Assembly (NCBI RefSeq): GCF_902459705.1
Contig: NZ_CABPRU010000008.1
Location: 124,001 to 188,000 of the forward strand
Direction: 5' to 3'
Source: Pandoraea terrigena
Lineage (GTDB): Bacteria > Pseudomonadota > Gammaproteobacteria > Burkholderiales > Burkholderiaceae
DNA length: 64,000 nt
Both the position numbers and the translations under genes were made by a program. Below the pieces are notes generated by a model. That model had not been told where the DNA came from. It worked only from the letters and a program-made list of their open reading frames with translations, and searched no databases. Below are positions 1 through 12,209 of the stretch, one piece after another; the stretch's first letter is position 1; each line of letters starts with the position of its first letter.

Positions 1-1
1 G

Positions 2-973
2 GTCAAGGCCAATGCCTACGGGCATGGCATCGAGAACGCGTATCCCGGATTGCGAGACGCCGACGGCTTCGGCCTGCTCGATCTCGACGAGGCCGTGCGG
101 CTGCGCGAGCTCGGCTGGGCCGGACCGATTCTGCTGCTCGAAGGGTTCTTCAAACCCGACGACCTGACCATCGTCGACAAGTACGGCCTGACGACCACCG
201 TGCACAGCGACGAGCAACTGCGCATGCTGGAGACGACGCGTCTGAGCAAGCCACTCAACGTGCAGCTCAAGATGAACTCGGGCATGAATCGTCTGGGCTT
301 CTCGCCCGAGCGTTTTCGCGCTGCCTGGGAACGGGCTCGCGCCATTCCCGGCGTGAGTCAGATCGTGTTGATGACCCACTTTTCCGATGCAGACGGTCCG
401 CGCGGCATCGCCTACCAGATGGAAGCGTTCGAGCGTGGCGCATGTGACGTGCCCGGCGAGCGAAGCCTCGCCAACTCGGCCGCCACGCTGTTCCATCCGG
501 AAGCGCACGGCGCGTGGGTGCGCCCGGGCATCATGCTCTATGGCTCGTCGCCGAGGGGCCTCGAAGTGTCAGCGTCGGCGCTTGATCTGCAACCGACGAT
601 GACACTCGAAGCCGAACTCATCGGCATCCAGGACATTCCGGCGGGCGGCACGGTGGGCTACGGCAGCGTCTTCACCGCCGACGCGCCGATGCGCGTGGGT
701 ACGGTCGCGTGCGGTTATGCCGACGGCTATCCGCGCGTCGCGCCCTCGGGCACGCCGGTGCTCGTCGACGGGGTGCGCACGCGCACGGTGGGCCGCGTGT
801 CGATGGACATGCTGGCTGTCGATCTCACGCCAGTGCCGCAGGCGCGCGTGGGCACGCCAGTCACGCTGTGGGGACGGGGCCTTTGCATCGACGAGGTCGC
901 GGCGTCGGCTGGCACGCTCGGCTATGAGCTGATGTGTGCCGTGGCGCGCCGCGTGCCCGTGCACGCGAACTGA
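2..973 (+). CDS. alr: Alanine racemase, 5'-truncated by window edge
   Basis: PLP-dependent racemase converting L-alanine to D-alanine for peptidoglycan synthesis. The window opens inside the gene: the first complete codons (from base 2) read VKANAYGHG, the PLP-lysine motif, so only a short N-terminal stretch is missing. The 323 visible residues cover the rest of the TIM barrel and the C-terminal beta domain. The catalytic tyrosine lies in GYGSVF (fragment residue about 220), followed by the family motif CGYADGYPR and by GRVSMDM. The stop is 23 bases before radA on the same strand, so the two may be co-transcribed. The true start lies outside the window. Confidence 0.95.
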   Translation, partial: VKANAYGHGIENAYPGLRDADGFGLLDLDEAVRLRELGWAGPILLLEGFFKPDDLTIVDKYGLTTTVHSDEQLRMLETTRLSKPLNVQLKMNSGMNRLGFSPERFRAAWERARAIPGVSQIVLMTHFSDADGPRGIAYQMEAFERGACDVPGERSLANSAATLFHPEAHGAWVRPGIMLYGSSPRGLEVSASALDLQPTMTLEAELIGIQDIPAGGTVGYGSVFTADAPMRVGTVACGYADGYPRVAPSGTPVLVDGVRTRTVGRVSMDMLAVDLTPVPQARVGTPVTLWGRGLCIDEVAASAGTLGYELMCAVARRVPVHAN

Positions 974-996
974 GTCGCACGACAGGATCGCCACGC

Positions 997-2370
997 ATGG
1001 CCAAAGCCAAGACTGTCTATATTTGTACCGAATGTGGCGGACAGACGCCCAAGTGGGCGGGGCAATGCCCCCACTGCAACGGCTGGAACTCGCTCGTCGA
1101 ATCGGTGGCGGAAGCGTCGACCGGTCATCGATATCAATCGCTCGCCAAGAGCACGCCGGTGCGTAAGCTGGCGCAGATCGAAGCGGCCGACGTGCCGCGT
1201 TTTTCCAGCGGCGTGAGCGAATTCGACCGCGTGCTGGGGGGCGGCCTGGTCTCGGGCGGGGTGGTGCTCATCGGTGGGGATCCCGGGATCGGCAAGTCGA
1301 CGCTGCTGCTCCAGTCGCTTGCACATTTGGCGCGCGAACGGCGCGCCCTGTATGTCAGTGGCGAAGAATCGGGCGCGCAGATTGCCCTGCGCGCGCAACG
1401 CCTGGGCCTCGGTGCCTCGGGAGAGGGCGGTGGCGAGCTGGACTTGCTGGCCGAAATCCAGCTCGAAAAGATCCTGGGCGCCATCGAGTCGGAGAAGCCC
1501 GACGTTGTCGTGATCGACTCGATCCAGACGATCTACTCCGAAGCACTCAGTTCGGCCCCGGGGTCGGTGGCGCAGGTTCGCGAATGCGCAGCGCAGCTCA
1601 CGCGCAGCGCGAAGCAGAGCGGCGTGACGGTGATCCTGGTTGGCCACGTGACCAAGGAAGGCAGCCTCGCGGGGCCGCGCGTGCTCGAACACATCGTTGA
1701 TACGGTGCTGTATTTCGAGGGCGATACGCACTCGTCGTACCGGCTGGTGCGGGCGTTCAAGAATCGTTTCGGTGCCGTCAACGAGTTGGGCGTGTTCGCG
1801 ATGACGGAGAAGGGGCTGCGCGGCGTGGCGAATCCGTCGGCATTGTTCCTCTCGCAACACGAGCAAAGCGTGCCGGGCTCGTGCGTGCTTGTCACGCAGG
1901 AGGGGACGCGGCCACTGCTCGTCGAGGTGCAGGCGCTGGTCGATACGGCGCAGGTGCCCAATCCGCGGCGTCTGGCGGTGGGGCTGGAGCAGAACCGGCT
2001 GGCGATGCTGCTCGCGGTGATGCACCGTCATGCGGGCATCGCCTGTTTCGATCAGGACGTGTTCCTGAACGCGGTCGGCGGCGTGAAGATCTCGGAACCC
2101 GCGGCCGATCTGGCGGTGCTGCTGGCGATTCATTCCTCGCTGCGCAACAAGCCACTGCCGCGTGGCATCGTGGCGTTCGGCGAGGTCGGACTGGCTGGCG
2201 AGATCCGGCCAAGCCCGCGCGGTCAGGATCGTCTCAAGGAAGCCGCCAAACTCGGCTTTTCGATAGCGATCATCCCGAAAGCGAATGCGCCGAAGCATCC
2301 CATCGACGGCCTGGAAGTGCACGCCGTCGACCGTCTGGAGCACGCGATTTCTGTGGTAGCCGGGTTGTAG
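997..2370 (+). CDS. radA: DNA repair protein RadA
   Basis: RecA-like ATPase that promotes branch migration during recombinational repair. The 457-residue length is typical. The N-terminal four-cysteine zinc motif is visible (C10, C13, C24, C27), followed by Walker A GGDPGIGKS at residues 93-101 and the RadA-specific KNRFG motif at 255-259. A Lon-protease-like C-terminal domain makes up the last 150 or so residues. The ATG at 997 was chosen because the zinc finger begins 10 residues later, as in the family, and AGGA lies just upstream; the frame is open further upstream into alr, but that part is not RadA-like. Confidence 0.96.
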   Translation: MAKAKTVYICTECGGQTPKWAGQCPHCNGWNSLVESVAEASTGHRYQSLAKSTPVRKLAQIEAADVPRFSSGVSEFDRVLGGGLVSGGVVLIGGDPGIGKSTLLLQSLAHLARERRALYVSGEESGAQIALRAQRLGLGASGEGGGELDLLAEIQLEKILGAIESEKPDVVVIDSIQTIYSEALSSAPGSVAQVRECAAQLTRSAKQSGVTVILVGHVTKEGSLAGPRVLEHIVDTVLYFEGDTHSSYRLVRAFKNRFGAVNELGVFAMTEKGLRGVANPSALFLSQHEQSVPGSCVLVTQEGTRPLLVEVQALVDTAQVPNPRRLAVGLEQNRLAMLLAVMHRHAGIACFDQDVFLNAVGGVKISEPAADLAVLLAIHSSLRNKPLPRGIVAFGEVGLAGEIRPSPRGQDRLKEAAKLGFSIAIIPKANAPKHPIDGLEVHAVDRLEHAISVVAGL

Positions 2371-2455
2371 TCGAACGCTATCGGAGCAGGTCTTGTTTGG
2401 GGGTATGCCGGACCGCCCCAGACCACCCCAGGCATCACGGGGCGCGGGTGACAAG

Positions 2456-2534
2456 AAGCCCGGTTCCGTTGAAGTGCGCCTCAAGGATGGGTTCTGTCTC
2501 CAACGCTGGAGGGCACCCCAAGTCGACCGGGCTT
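2456..2534. terminator. Possible terminator stem between convergent radA and ABC-F genes
   Basis: A perfect 9-base inverted repeat, AAGCCCGGT at 2456-2464 and ACCGGGCTT at 2526-2534, brackets the 3' ends of the convergent genes. The 61-base loop is long for an intrinsic terminator, although T-rich sequence follows on the plus strand. The assignment is tentative. Confidence 0.35.
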
Positions 2535-2539
2535 TCCTT

Positions 2540-4486
<1,947 letters not shown>

Positions 4487-4602
4487 GAAAAAGGCCGAGG
4501 GGAAAAGCGGGTCAGTGCGCCCTTGGCCTGCGCGGTAGGCATGCATCGACGATCCGATCCGGATCGAACGCGACATGCCGGAAAATCCACGCGCAAGGGG
4601 CG

Positions 4603-4624
4603 GCAAAACCGGTATTTTACCGGT
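4603..4624 (-). terminator. Short intrinsic terminator after cls
   Basis: Read on the minus strand, a perfect 7-bp stem (ACCGGTA/TACCGGT, plus-strand 4608-4614 and 4618-4624) with a 3-base loop is followed by TTTT. It lies 36 bases beyond the cls stop and before the ABC-F start. The stem is short, so termination may be partial. Confidence 0.45.
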
Positions 4625-4659
4625 CCGCGCAGGCGAATGCGATGTGCGCCGTCGACGGG

Positions 4660-6087
4660 TTACAGAATTGGGGCAAAAAGCCGCGCCACGCGCATCACAA
4701 TCTGGCGCCATTTCGGAATCATCCGAAATTCGTCCTTGCCCAGCAAGGCGGCACGCTCGAAGTCGTGCGTGAGCATGGATGCGACGTCGTTCGCGAAGGC
4801 GCGGTCGACGGTCAGCAGCATGATCTCGAAATTGAGGCGGAACGACCGGTTGTCGAGGTTGGCGCTGCCGATGGCGGCCGCGTTGTCGTCGATCAGCACG
4901 ACCTTCTGGTGAATGAAGCCGTCTTGATATCGGTAGACATTGATGCCGCTGCGGGCGGCTTCGAAGGCATACGAGGTGGTCGCTTCGAACACCACGCGGT
5001 GATCGGCCCGGTCGGGGATCAGGATGCGCACGTCCACGCCGCGCAGCACGGCCAGGCGCAACGCGGAAAACACCGCTTCGTCGGGCACGAAATAGGGCGT
5101 GGTGAGCCAAACCCGTTGTTGCGCGGCGTTGATGGCGGTGACGAAGAACAGCGATGACGTTTCGAGCCGGTCGGCCGGGCCGCTGGGCACCACCTGGCAG
5201 TGCATGTCCCCGCCGGAGGCGACGGGCTGGCGGTTGAGTTCCGGTACCGTGCCGGTACTCCAGTGCCAGTCTTCGGCAAACGCGCGTTGAATGCCAACCA
5301 CGGCCGGACCGCACACGGCAATGTGCGTGTCGCGCCAGGGCGCCAGCGGCGGCTTCTCCCCGAGATACTCGACGCCGACGTTGTGGCCACCGATGAACGC
5401 TTCGTTGCCGTCGATCACGACGATCTTGCGGTGATTGCGAAAGTTGAGCTGGAAGCGATTGACGAAGATGCCACGTCTGGCGGCCGCAAACTCGTGCACG
5501 AGAACGCCGCCTTGGCGCAGCGTGTCGCAATAGCGGCGCGGCAGGTCGTGACTGCCGATCCGGTCGTAGAGAAAGTAGACCTTCACCCCTGTGGCGGCGC
5601 GTGCGAGCAGGCGCGCGGCGAGGGCACGTCCGAGGAGGTCGTCCTTGACGATGAAGAATTGAATGACGATATAGTCGCGCGCGCGGTCGATCGCGGCGAA
5701 GATGGCATCGAACGTGGCGTGGCCGTTCACCAGCAAGCGCACGCGATTGCCCGCGACGAACGACATGCCCGTCATGGCGGTGAGCGCCGCAAACTCCGGA
5801 TGAGCTTCCATGGCGACGGGCGGCTCGCCGTGCCATTGCGTTTCGCCGATGCGCGATTGCAACGCCCGATTACGGGCGCGACGCGCTTCGACATAGCCGA
5901 TGAACTTCGACCGGCCGAGGAACAGGTAGGGGATCAGCGTAAGGTAGGGCATCGTCACGAGCGACACCGCCCATGCGACGGCACCCTGCGAAGTCCGTAC
6001 CGTCAGCACGGCATGGATCGCGGCGATGGCCCCCAGTGCATGGATGCAGGCGACGGCAAAGCCGACGTCGAGCCAATTGAGCACCAT
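4660..6087 (-). CDS. cls: Cardiolipin synthase
   Basis: Inner-membrane phospholipase-D-superfamily enzyme that joins phosphatidylglycerol units to form cardiolipin. The protein is 475 aa. Two hydrophobic N-terminal segments (about residues 8-30 and 38-57) are followed by two HKD catalytic motifs: H219-K221-D226 in HRKIVVID and H393-K395-D400 in HQKVVLID. Both are intact. The ATG at 6087 gives the usual short cytoplasmic N-terminus (MVLNWLDVG). The gene is co-directional with prmB upstream (110-base gap) and has its own hairpin downstream. Bacterial ClsA is the closest architecture. Confidence 0.93.
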   Translation of the reverse strand: MVLNWLDVGFAVACIHALGAIAAIHAVLTVRTSQGAVAWAVSLVTMPYLTLIPYLFLGRSKFIGYVEARRARNRALQSRIGETQWHGEPPVAMEAHPEFAALTAMTGMSFVAGNRVRLLVNGHATFDAIFAAIDRARDYIVIQFFIVKDDLLGRALAARLLARAATGVKVYFLYDRIGSHDLPRRYCDTLRQGGVLVHEFAAARRGIFVNRFQLNFRNHRKIVVIDGNEAFIGGHNVGVEYLGEKPPLAPWRDTHIAVCGPAVVGIQRAFAEDWHWSTGTVPELNRQPVASGGDMHCQVVPSGPADRLETSSLFFVTAINAAQQRVWLTTPYFVPDEAVFSALRLAVLRGVDVRILIPDRADHRVVFEATTSYAFEAARSGINVYRYQDGFIHQKVVLIDDNAAAIGSANLDNRSFRLNFEIMLLTVDRAFANDVASMLTHDFERAALLGKDEFRMIPKWRQIVMRVARLFAPIL

Positions 6088-6197
6088 GACGGACAATCTT
6101 CCTCCATGCCGTGAGTCGCGCGGACCCGGGAACCCAAGTGTAACCGGGCCGCATGACCTTAGGCGAGGACTTGCTGCAACGGATGTACCCCGGGGGA

Positions 6198-7094
6198 TTA
6201 CGGCAGATCGGCAGCCTGCACCAGGAACACCATGTCGTCGCCGGCACTCGTGGCCAGCCACGTCATCGGCAGGTCGGGGAACGCCGCTTCGACAAAGTGA
6301 CGTTCGTTGCCGATTTCCACCACCAGGACGCCGTGGTCCGTCAGGTGCCCGCGTGCGCCGGCAATGATGCGCCGAACCACGTCCATCCCGTCGTCGCCCC
6401 CCGCCAGGGCAATCCGCGGCTCGTGGCGATACTCGGCCGGCAGCACCCGCATCGAGCCTTCGTTCACATACGGTGGGTTGGTCAGGATGACGTCGTAGCG
6501 CTTGTCCGCGAGCAATGGCGTGTACAGATCGCCCAGGTGCAGCGCGACGCGGTCGTCGAGGCCGTAGTCGGCCACATTGATCTTCGCCACGGCGAGCGCG
6601 TCGGGGGAAATGTCGACGGCGTCGATCTGCGCCGCTGGGAAGGTCTCGGCGGCGAGGATCGCCAGGCAGCCCGAGCCGGTGCACAGTTCGAGGACGTCGG
6701 CCACGTCGTCGGCGTGATCGACCCACGGCTGCAAGGCGTCTTCCAGCAACTCACCGATGAACGAGCGAGGCACGATGACGCGCTCGTCCACGTAGAACCG
6801 GTGGCCGTGCATCCACGCTTCATTCGTGATGTAGGACGCCGGCACGCGCTCGCCCGCACGACGGTTGATGACCGAGAGTACGCGCTCGATTTCGTCGGGC
6901 AGCAAACGGGCGTCGAGAAACGGATCGAGCGTGTCGATGGGCAGGTGCAGCGTATGCAGCAGCAGGTACGCGGCCTCGTCGTATGCCGTGGCCGTGCCAT
7001 GACCGAAGGCCAGCTCGGCCTCGGTAAAGCGCGAGACGGCGTAGCGCAACAGGTCGCGCAAGGTCTGGAAGGGATGGGTCGCGTGTGTCGTCAT
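6198..7094 (-). CDS. prmB: Ribosomal protein L3 N5-glutamine methyltransferase
   Basis: SAM-dependent methyltransferase that methylates a glutamine of ribosomal protein L3. The sequence (298 aa) has the HemK/PrmB layout: a helical N-terminal substrate-recognition domain, a Rossmann fold with the SAM motif ELCTGSGCLAI, and the catalytic NPPY motif (DVILTNPPYVNEGSM). RFYVDERVIVPRSFIGEL is characteristic of PrmB rather than PrmC, which acts on release factors. The ATG at 7094 gives MTTHATHPFQTLRDLL. It follows dapE by 19 bases and is probably the last gene of the dap transcript. Confidence 0.93.
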   Translation of the reverse strand: MTTHATHPFQTLRDLLRYAVSRFTEAELAFGHGTATAYDEAAYLLLHTLHLPIDTLDPFLDARLLPDEIERVLSVINRRAGERVPASYITNEAWMHGHRFYVDERVIVPRSFIGELLEDALQPWVDHADDVADVLELCTGSGCLAILAAETFPAAQIDAVDISPDALAVAKINVADYGLDDRVALHLGDLYTPLLADKRYDVILTNPPYVNEGSMRVLPAEYRHEPRIALAGGDDGMDVVRRIIAGARGHLTDHGVLVVEIGNERHFVEAAFPDLPMTWLATSAGDDMVFLVQAADLP

Positions 7095-7113
7095 GGTGAA
7101 TGCGTCGCGCGCC

Positions 7114-8617
<1,504 letters not shown>

Positions 8618-8654
8618 CGCCGGAACTCCTGGTGTCGCAATTGCAATAACGCAG

Positions 8655-8689
8655 CGAGGCGTCGCCGCGAAAAAGGCGGCGACACCTCG
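8655..8689 (-). terminator. Strong hairpin between dapD and arsC/spx-like gene
   Basis: A 14-bp stem with one C/A mismatch (8655-8668 with 8676-8689) and a 7-base loop sits just after the dapD stop. On the transcribed minus strand the T-run is in the loop rather than after the stem. It is therefore more likely an mRNA-stability or partial-attenuation element than a full terminator. Confidence 0.45.
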
Positions 8690-8703
8690 GTTGCCGCGTT
8701 GCC

Positions 8704-9531
8704 TTACTCGCCGCGCAGCAGGTCGTTGATGGCCGTCTTGGCGCGCGTTTGCGCATCGACCTTCTTCACGATCACGGCGCAGTACAGGCTGTACTTGCCA
8801 TCCTTGGAAGGCAGGTTGCCCGGCACGACGACCGAACCGGCCGGCACGCGGCCATAATGCACTTCACCGGTTTCGCGGTCGTAGATCTTGGTCGACTGGC
8901 CCAGGTACACGCCCATCGAGATCACCGAGTTTTCTTCGACGATCACGCCTTCCACGACTTCCGAGCGCGCGCCGATGAAGCAGTTGTCCTCGATGATGAC
9001 CGGGTTGGCCTGCAGCGGTTCGAGCACGCCACCGATACCGACGCCGCCCGAGAGGTGAACGTTCTTGCCGATCTGGGCGCACGAACCGACCGTGGCCCAC
9101 GTGTCGACCATCGTGCCTTCGTCAACGTAGGCGCCGATGTTGGTGTACGACGGCATCAGCACCACGTTCTTGCCGATGAACGAGCCACGACGCGCCACGG
9201 CCGGGGGTACGACGCGGAAACCGCCGCGCGCGAAATCTTCGGCGGTGTAGTTCGCGAACTTGCTCGGCACCTTGTCGTAGAACTGGCTGAAGCCGCCCGC
9301 GGGCATCACGGCATTGTCTTCGAGGCGGAACGACAGCAGCACGGCCTTCTTGATCCATTGGTTCACGATCCAATGGCCATCTTGCTTCTGGGCCACGCGC
9401 AGGGCACCCCTGTCCAGTTCGGCGATGACGTGGGCGACGGCCTCACGCACCTCGGCAGGTGCCGACTTGGCCGACATCTCGGCACGGTTGTCCCAGGCTT
9501 GGTCGATGGTGGTTTGCAGTTGTTGCGACAT
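8704..9531 (-). CDS. dapD: Tetrahydrodipicolinate N-succinyltransferase
   Basis: Transfers succinate from succinyl-CoA to tetrahydrodipicolinate, the committed step of the succinylase branch of lysine/DAP synthesis. The 275-residue length and the left-handed beta-helix hexapeptide repeats (about residues 105-225, for example [21 protein letters not shown] region) are typical of the trimeric enzyme. It lies 24 bases after dapC and before the arsC/spx-like gene and dapE, so three enzymes of the same branch are consecutive. Confidence 0.97.
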   Translation of the reverse strand: MSQQLQTTIDQAWDNRAEMSAKSAPAEVREAVAHVIAELDRGALRVAQKQDGHWIVNQWIKKAVLLSFRLEDNAVMPAGGFSQFYDKVPSKFANYTAEDFARGGFRVVPPAVARRGSFIGKNVVLMPSYTNIGAYVDEGTMVDTWATVGSCAQIGKNVHLSGGVGIGGVLEPLQANPVIIEDNCFIGARSEVVEGVIVEENSVISMGVYLGQSTKIYDRETGEVHYGRVPAGSVVVPGNLPSKDGKYSLYCAVIVKKVDAQTRAKTAINDLLRGE

Positions 9532-9555
9532 GGCGAGAATCAGTTGCAGTGAGAA

Positions 9556-10758
9556 TTAAAGGGATTGGCAGAACTGCACGATGCGCTGGGCGCCTTCCGT
9601 GCATTCGTCCACATCGGCCACGAGGGCGATGCGCACATGGTTCTCGCCGGGGTTGGCGCCGTGCGCCGCGCGGCCCAGGTACGACCCGGGCAGTACGGCC
9701 ACATTGTATTGCGCCAGCAACCGGCGCGTGAATTCCGTGTCGGACAGGCCGGTTTTCGTGTCAACCCGTGCCCACAGGTAGAAGCCGGCGTCCGGCAGAC
9801 GCACGTCGAGCACGTCGGCAAGCATCGGCGTGACCGTCTGGAACTTCTTCAAGTACTTGCTGCGGTTCAGGCGCACGTGCGCTTCGTCGTTCCACGCAGC
9901 GACACTCGCCGCCTGCACGGCCGGGCTCATGGCGCAGCCGTGATAAGTGCGGTAAAGCAGGAATTTCTTGAGGACGGCGGCGTCGCCCGCCACGAAGCCC
10001 GAGCGCATGCCCGGCACGTTCGAGCGCTTTGACAGACTGGAGAACACAACCAGGCGGTCGAATCCCCGGCCCAGTCGATGGGCGGCCGCGAGGGCGCCCA
10101 GCGGGGCATGCTCTTCGTCGAAGTAGATCTCGGAATAGCACTCGTCGGATGCAATCACGAAGCCGTATTCGTCGCAGAGGTCGAACAGGCGCTTCCAGTC
10201 GGCGAGGCTCAGCACGGCGCCGGTCGGATTGCCCGGCGAGCAGAGATAGACAAGCTGGACGTCGCGCCAGACGTCGGCCGGCACGGCGTCGTAATCGGGG
10301 CCGAAGTTGCGCGCGGGATCGCTGTCGACGTAATAGGGCGTGGCCCCGGCGAGCAGCGTGGCGCCTTCGTAGATCTGATAGAACGGGTTGGGGCACACCA
10401 CGCGTGCGCCGGGCTTGCTGCCGTCGACGACCGCCTGTGCGAACGAAAAGAGGGCCTCGCGCGAGCCCGTGACCGGCAGGACTTCCGTGGCCGGGTTCAC
10501 GTTGGGCAGCGCGTACCGGCGCTCCAGCCATTGGGCGATGGCAGCGCGCAGCGGTTCGCCGCCCGCAGTGGCCGGATAGCTCGAGAGGCCGCCCAACCCG
10601 TCGATCAGGGCTTCCTTGATGAACTGCGGCGTCGGGTGCTTGGGCTCCCCGATGCCGAAGCTGATGGCCTTGTACGCGCTGGCGGGCGTGATGTCCGCCA
10701 CCAGTGACTTCAGGCGTTCAAACGGGTAGGGCTGGAGCTTGTCGAGTAATGGGTTCAC
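9556..10758 (-). CDS. dapC: Succinyldiaminopimelate aminotransferase
   Basis: PLP-dependent class I/II aminotransferase that converts N-succinyl-2-amino-6-ketopimelate to N-succinyl-LL-DAP. It is 400 aa. The Schiff-base lysine is K244 in SSLSKRSNVPGMRSG, and the arginine/proline pattern PYPFERLKSL at the N-terminus is typical of DapC. Its place at the head of the dap set supports DapC over other aminotransferases, although the fold alone would also allow AspC-like enzymes. Transcription probably starts in the 343-base divergent gap upstream. Confidence 0.93.
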   Translation of the reverse strand: MNPLLDKLQPYPFERLKSLVADITPASAYKAISFGIGEPKHPTPQFIKEALIDGLGGLSSYPATAGGEPLRAAIAQWLERRYALPNVNPATEVLPVTGSREALFSFAQAVVDGSKPGARVVCPNPFYQIYEGATLLAGATPYYVDSDPARNFGPDYDAVPADVWRDVQLVYLCSPGNPTGAVLSLADWKRLFDLCDEYGFVIASDECYSEIYFDEEHAPLGALAAAHRLGRGFDRLVVFSSLSKRSNVPGMRSGFVAGDAAVLKKFLLYRTYHGCAMSPAVQAASVAAWNDEAHVRLNRSKYLKKFQTVTPMLADVLDVRLPDAGFYLWARVDTKTGLSDTEFTRRLLAQYNVAVLPGSYLGRAAHGANPGENHVRIALVADVDECTEGAQRIVQFCQSL

Positions 10759-11101
10759 GAGAATTCAAACAGACTCAGGGCTAGGGTTCGCGCTGCCATT
10801 CAAGGCAACTCTCGAGGCAATCCGGCACTGTGCGGGCCGGTCGGGCGTTGCGCCGACGTGCTGCACGGCGAGCGCTTTCCGGCGCGGGTCTTGCGGGAAC
10901 CGGCCAGACAGGAATGTGGAATCGTTCGTCACAACGCCTGGAGGACAGTTCCCGAACGCGCAAAAGAATGGCAAGATCGGCAAAGCGAAAATTATACCGT
11001 TATGGCGCGCACAAAGCGCGACCGCCACGTAATTCAGCCTATTCCGAGGCGCCGATGGGGCAAGCTCGCGGAATATCGCAGCGTTTTCAGGAGTCACCTG
11101 T
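10759..11101. other. Divergent intergenic region dapC / eamA
   Basis: The 343 bases between the divergent dapC and EamA genes hold no convincing gene. They contain an AT-rich core around 10985-11000 with a TATAAT box on the minus strand (listed separately) and a clear AGGAG ribosome-binding site before the EamA start at 11102. No further regulatory dyad was recognised. Confidence 0.5.
10991..10996 (-). promoter_or_regulatory. Candidate -10 box for the dap transcript
   Basis: A perfect TATAAT is read on the minus strand. The matching -35 region is poor, and the distance to the dapC start (about 230 bases) would give a long leader. This is a candidate only. Confidence 0.35.
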
Positions 11102-12088
11102 ATGACCGTAGCCGGCAACGGCGCGCGTGGCCTGGCGTCGACGTCGGGCGCTTCGTTGCGCGCCCGGGCGGCGCCCGCCTTGACCATTCTCATCGGTTCG
11201 TCGGTGTGGGGGCTGGCGTGGTTTCCCTATCGTTTGCTGGCCCAGTGGGGCGTGGCGGCCGTCCCCGCGCAGATCGGTACCGCCAGCGTTGCACTGTTGC
11301 TGCTCACGCTCGTGTATCGCCGCTCGCTTGGCACGCTGCGGTGGTCGTGGCTGCTCGTCGGCGTGGCGTTCGCGGGCGGCGCAACCAACGTCGCCTTCGT
11401 CTGGGGCACGACGCACGGCCATGTGATGCGTGTGCTGCTGCTTTTCTACCTGACCCCGGTCTGGACGGCGCTGTTCGCCCACTGGCTGCTCGGCGAGCGC
11501 GTCGGCGTGCGCGGTGTGGGGCTGATCGCGCTGGCGCTTGGCGGGGCGGGGCTGATGCTCTGGTCGCCCGCGCTGGGCTGGCCAGTGCCGAACAACCCAG
11601 GCGAATGGGCGGGCGCCATCGCCGGGGCGGCTTTCGCGCTCAATAACGTACTGTTGCAGCGTGTCAGCCAGGCGTTGCCGGGCGTGCGTGCCGAAATGCG
11701 CAGCTGGACGCTGTATCTCGGCTGCGTGGTCGGCGGGCTGCTGGTGTTGCCGCTCGACGGTGGGGCCGAAACGGGGCGCGCCGCCGTCTCGGCGCTCACG
11801 TCGAGCTCGGCGATCGCGGCGCTTGCACTCGCATTGGGCTGCACGATTGCGCTGACCAACGTCGTGGTGCAGTTCGGCCTGGCCCGGGTGCCGGCCAACC
11901 AGGCGGCGCTCATCATGCTTTTCGAGATCGTCGTGGCCGCGATGTCGTCCTGGTGGCTGGCCAGCGAAGGGCTCGGCGCGCGCGACATTGCCGGCGGACT
12001 GTGCATTGTCGCCGCGGGCGTGCTGTCCGGCATTTTGCCGGATTCGGGGCGTTGTAAATCCGCGACGGCGGGGGATGCGATGGTATGA
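11102..12088 (+). CDS. EamA/DMT-family transporter
   Basis: Inner-membrane protein of 328 aa with about ten hydrophobic segments and the internal duplication (two EamA repeats) of the drug/metabolite transporter superfamily. The first repeat opens with LIGSSVWGLAWFPYRLL and the second ends with a NQAALIMLFEIVVAAMSSW segment, the usual place of the conserved EamA pattern. AGGAG 8 bases upstream supports the ATG at 11102. The substrate cannot be told from sequence. A second, unrelated EamA gene lies near guaB. Confidence 0.88.
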   Translation: MTVAGNGARGLASTSGASLRARAAPALTILIGSSVWGLAWFPYRLLAQWGVAAVPAQIGTASVALLLLTLVYRRSLGTLRWSWLLVGVAFAGGATNVAFVWGTTHGHVMRVLLLFYLTPVWTALFAHWLLGERVGVRGVGLIALALGGAGLMLWSPALGWPVPNNPGEWAGAIAGAAFALNNVLLQRVSQALPGVRAEMRSWTLYLGCVVGGLLVLPLDGGAETGRAAVSALTSSSAIAALALALGCTIALTNVVVQFGLARVPANQAALIMLFEIVVAAMSSWWLASEGLGARDIAGGLCIVAAGVLSGILPDSGRCKSATAGDAMV

Positions 12089-12209
12089 TGCGAACCGAAT
12101 ATCTCGATGTAAGTGGCCTGTGCGCGCCAGCGCGCGCGAGGCCCGACAGGACCAGTCAAGCGCGTCTTCGTCTTTCCCCTCATTCCATGACCGATAAAGC
12201 GAACCTGCC

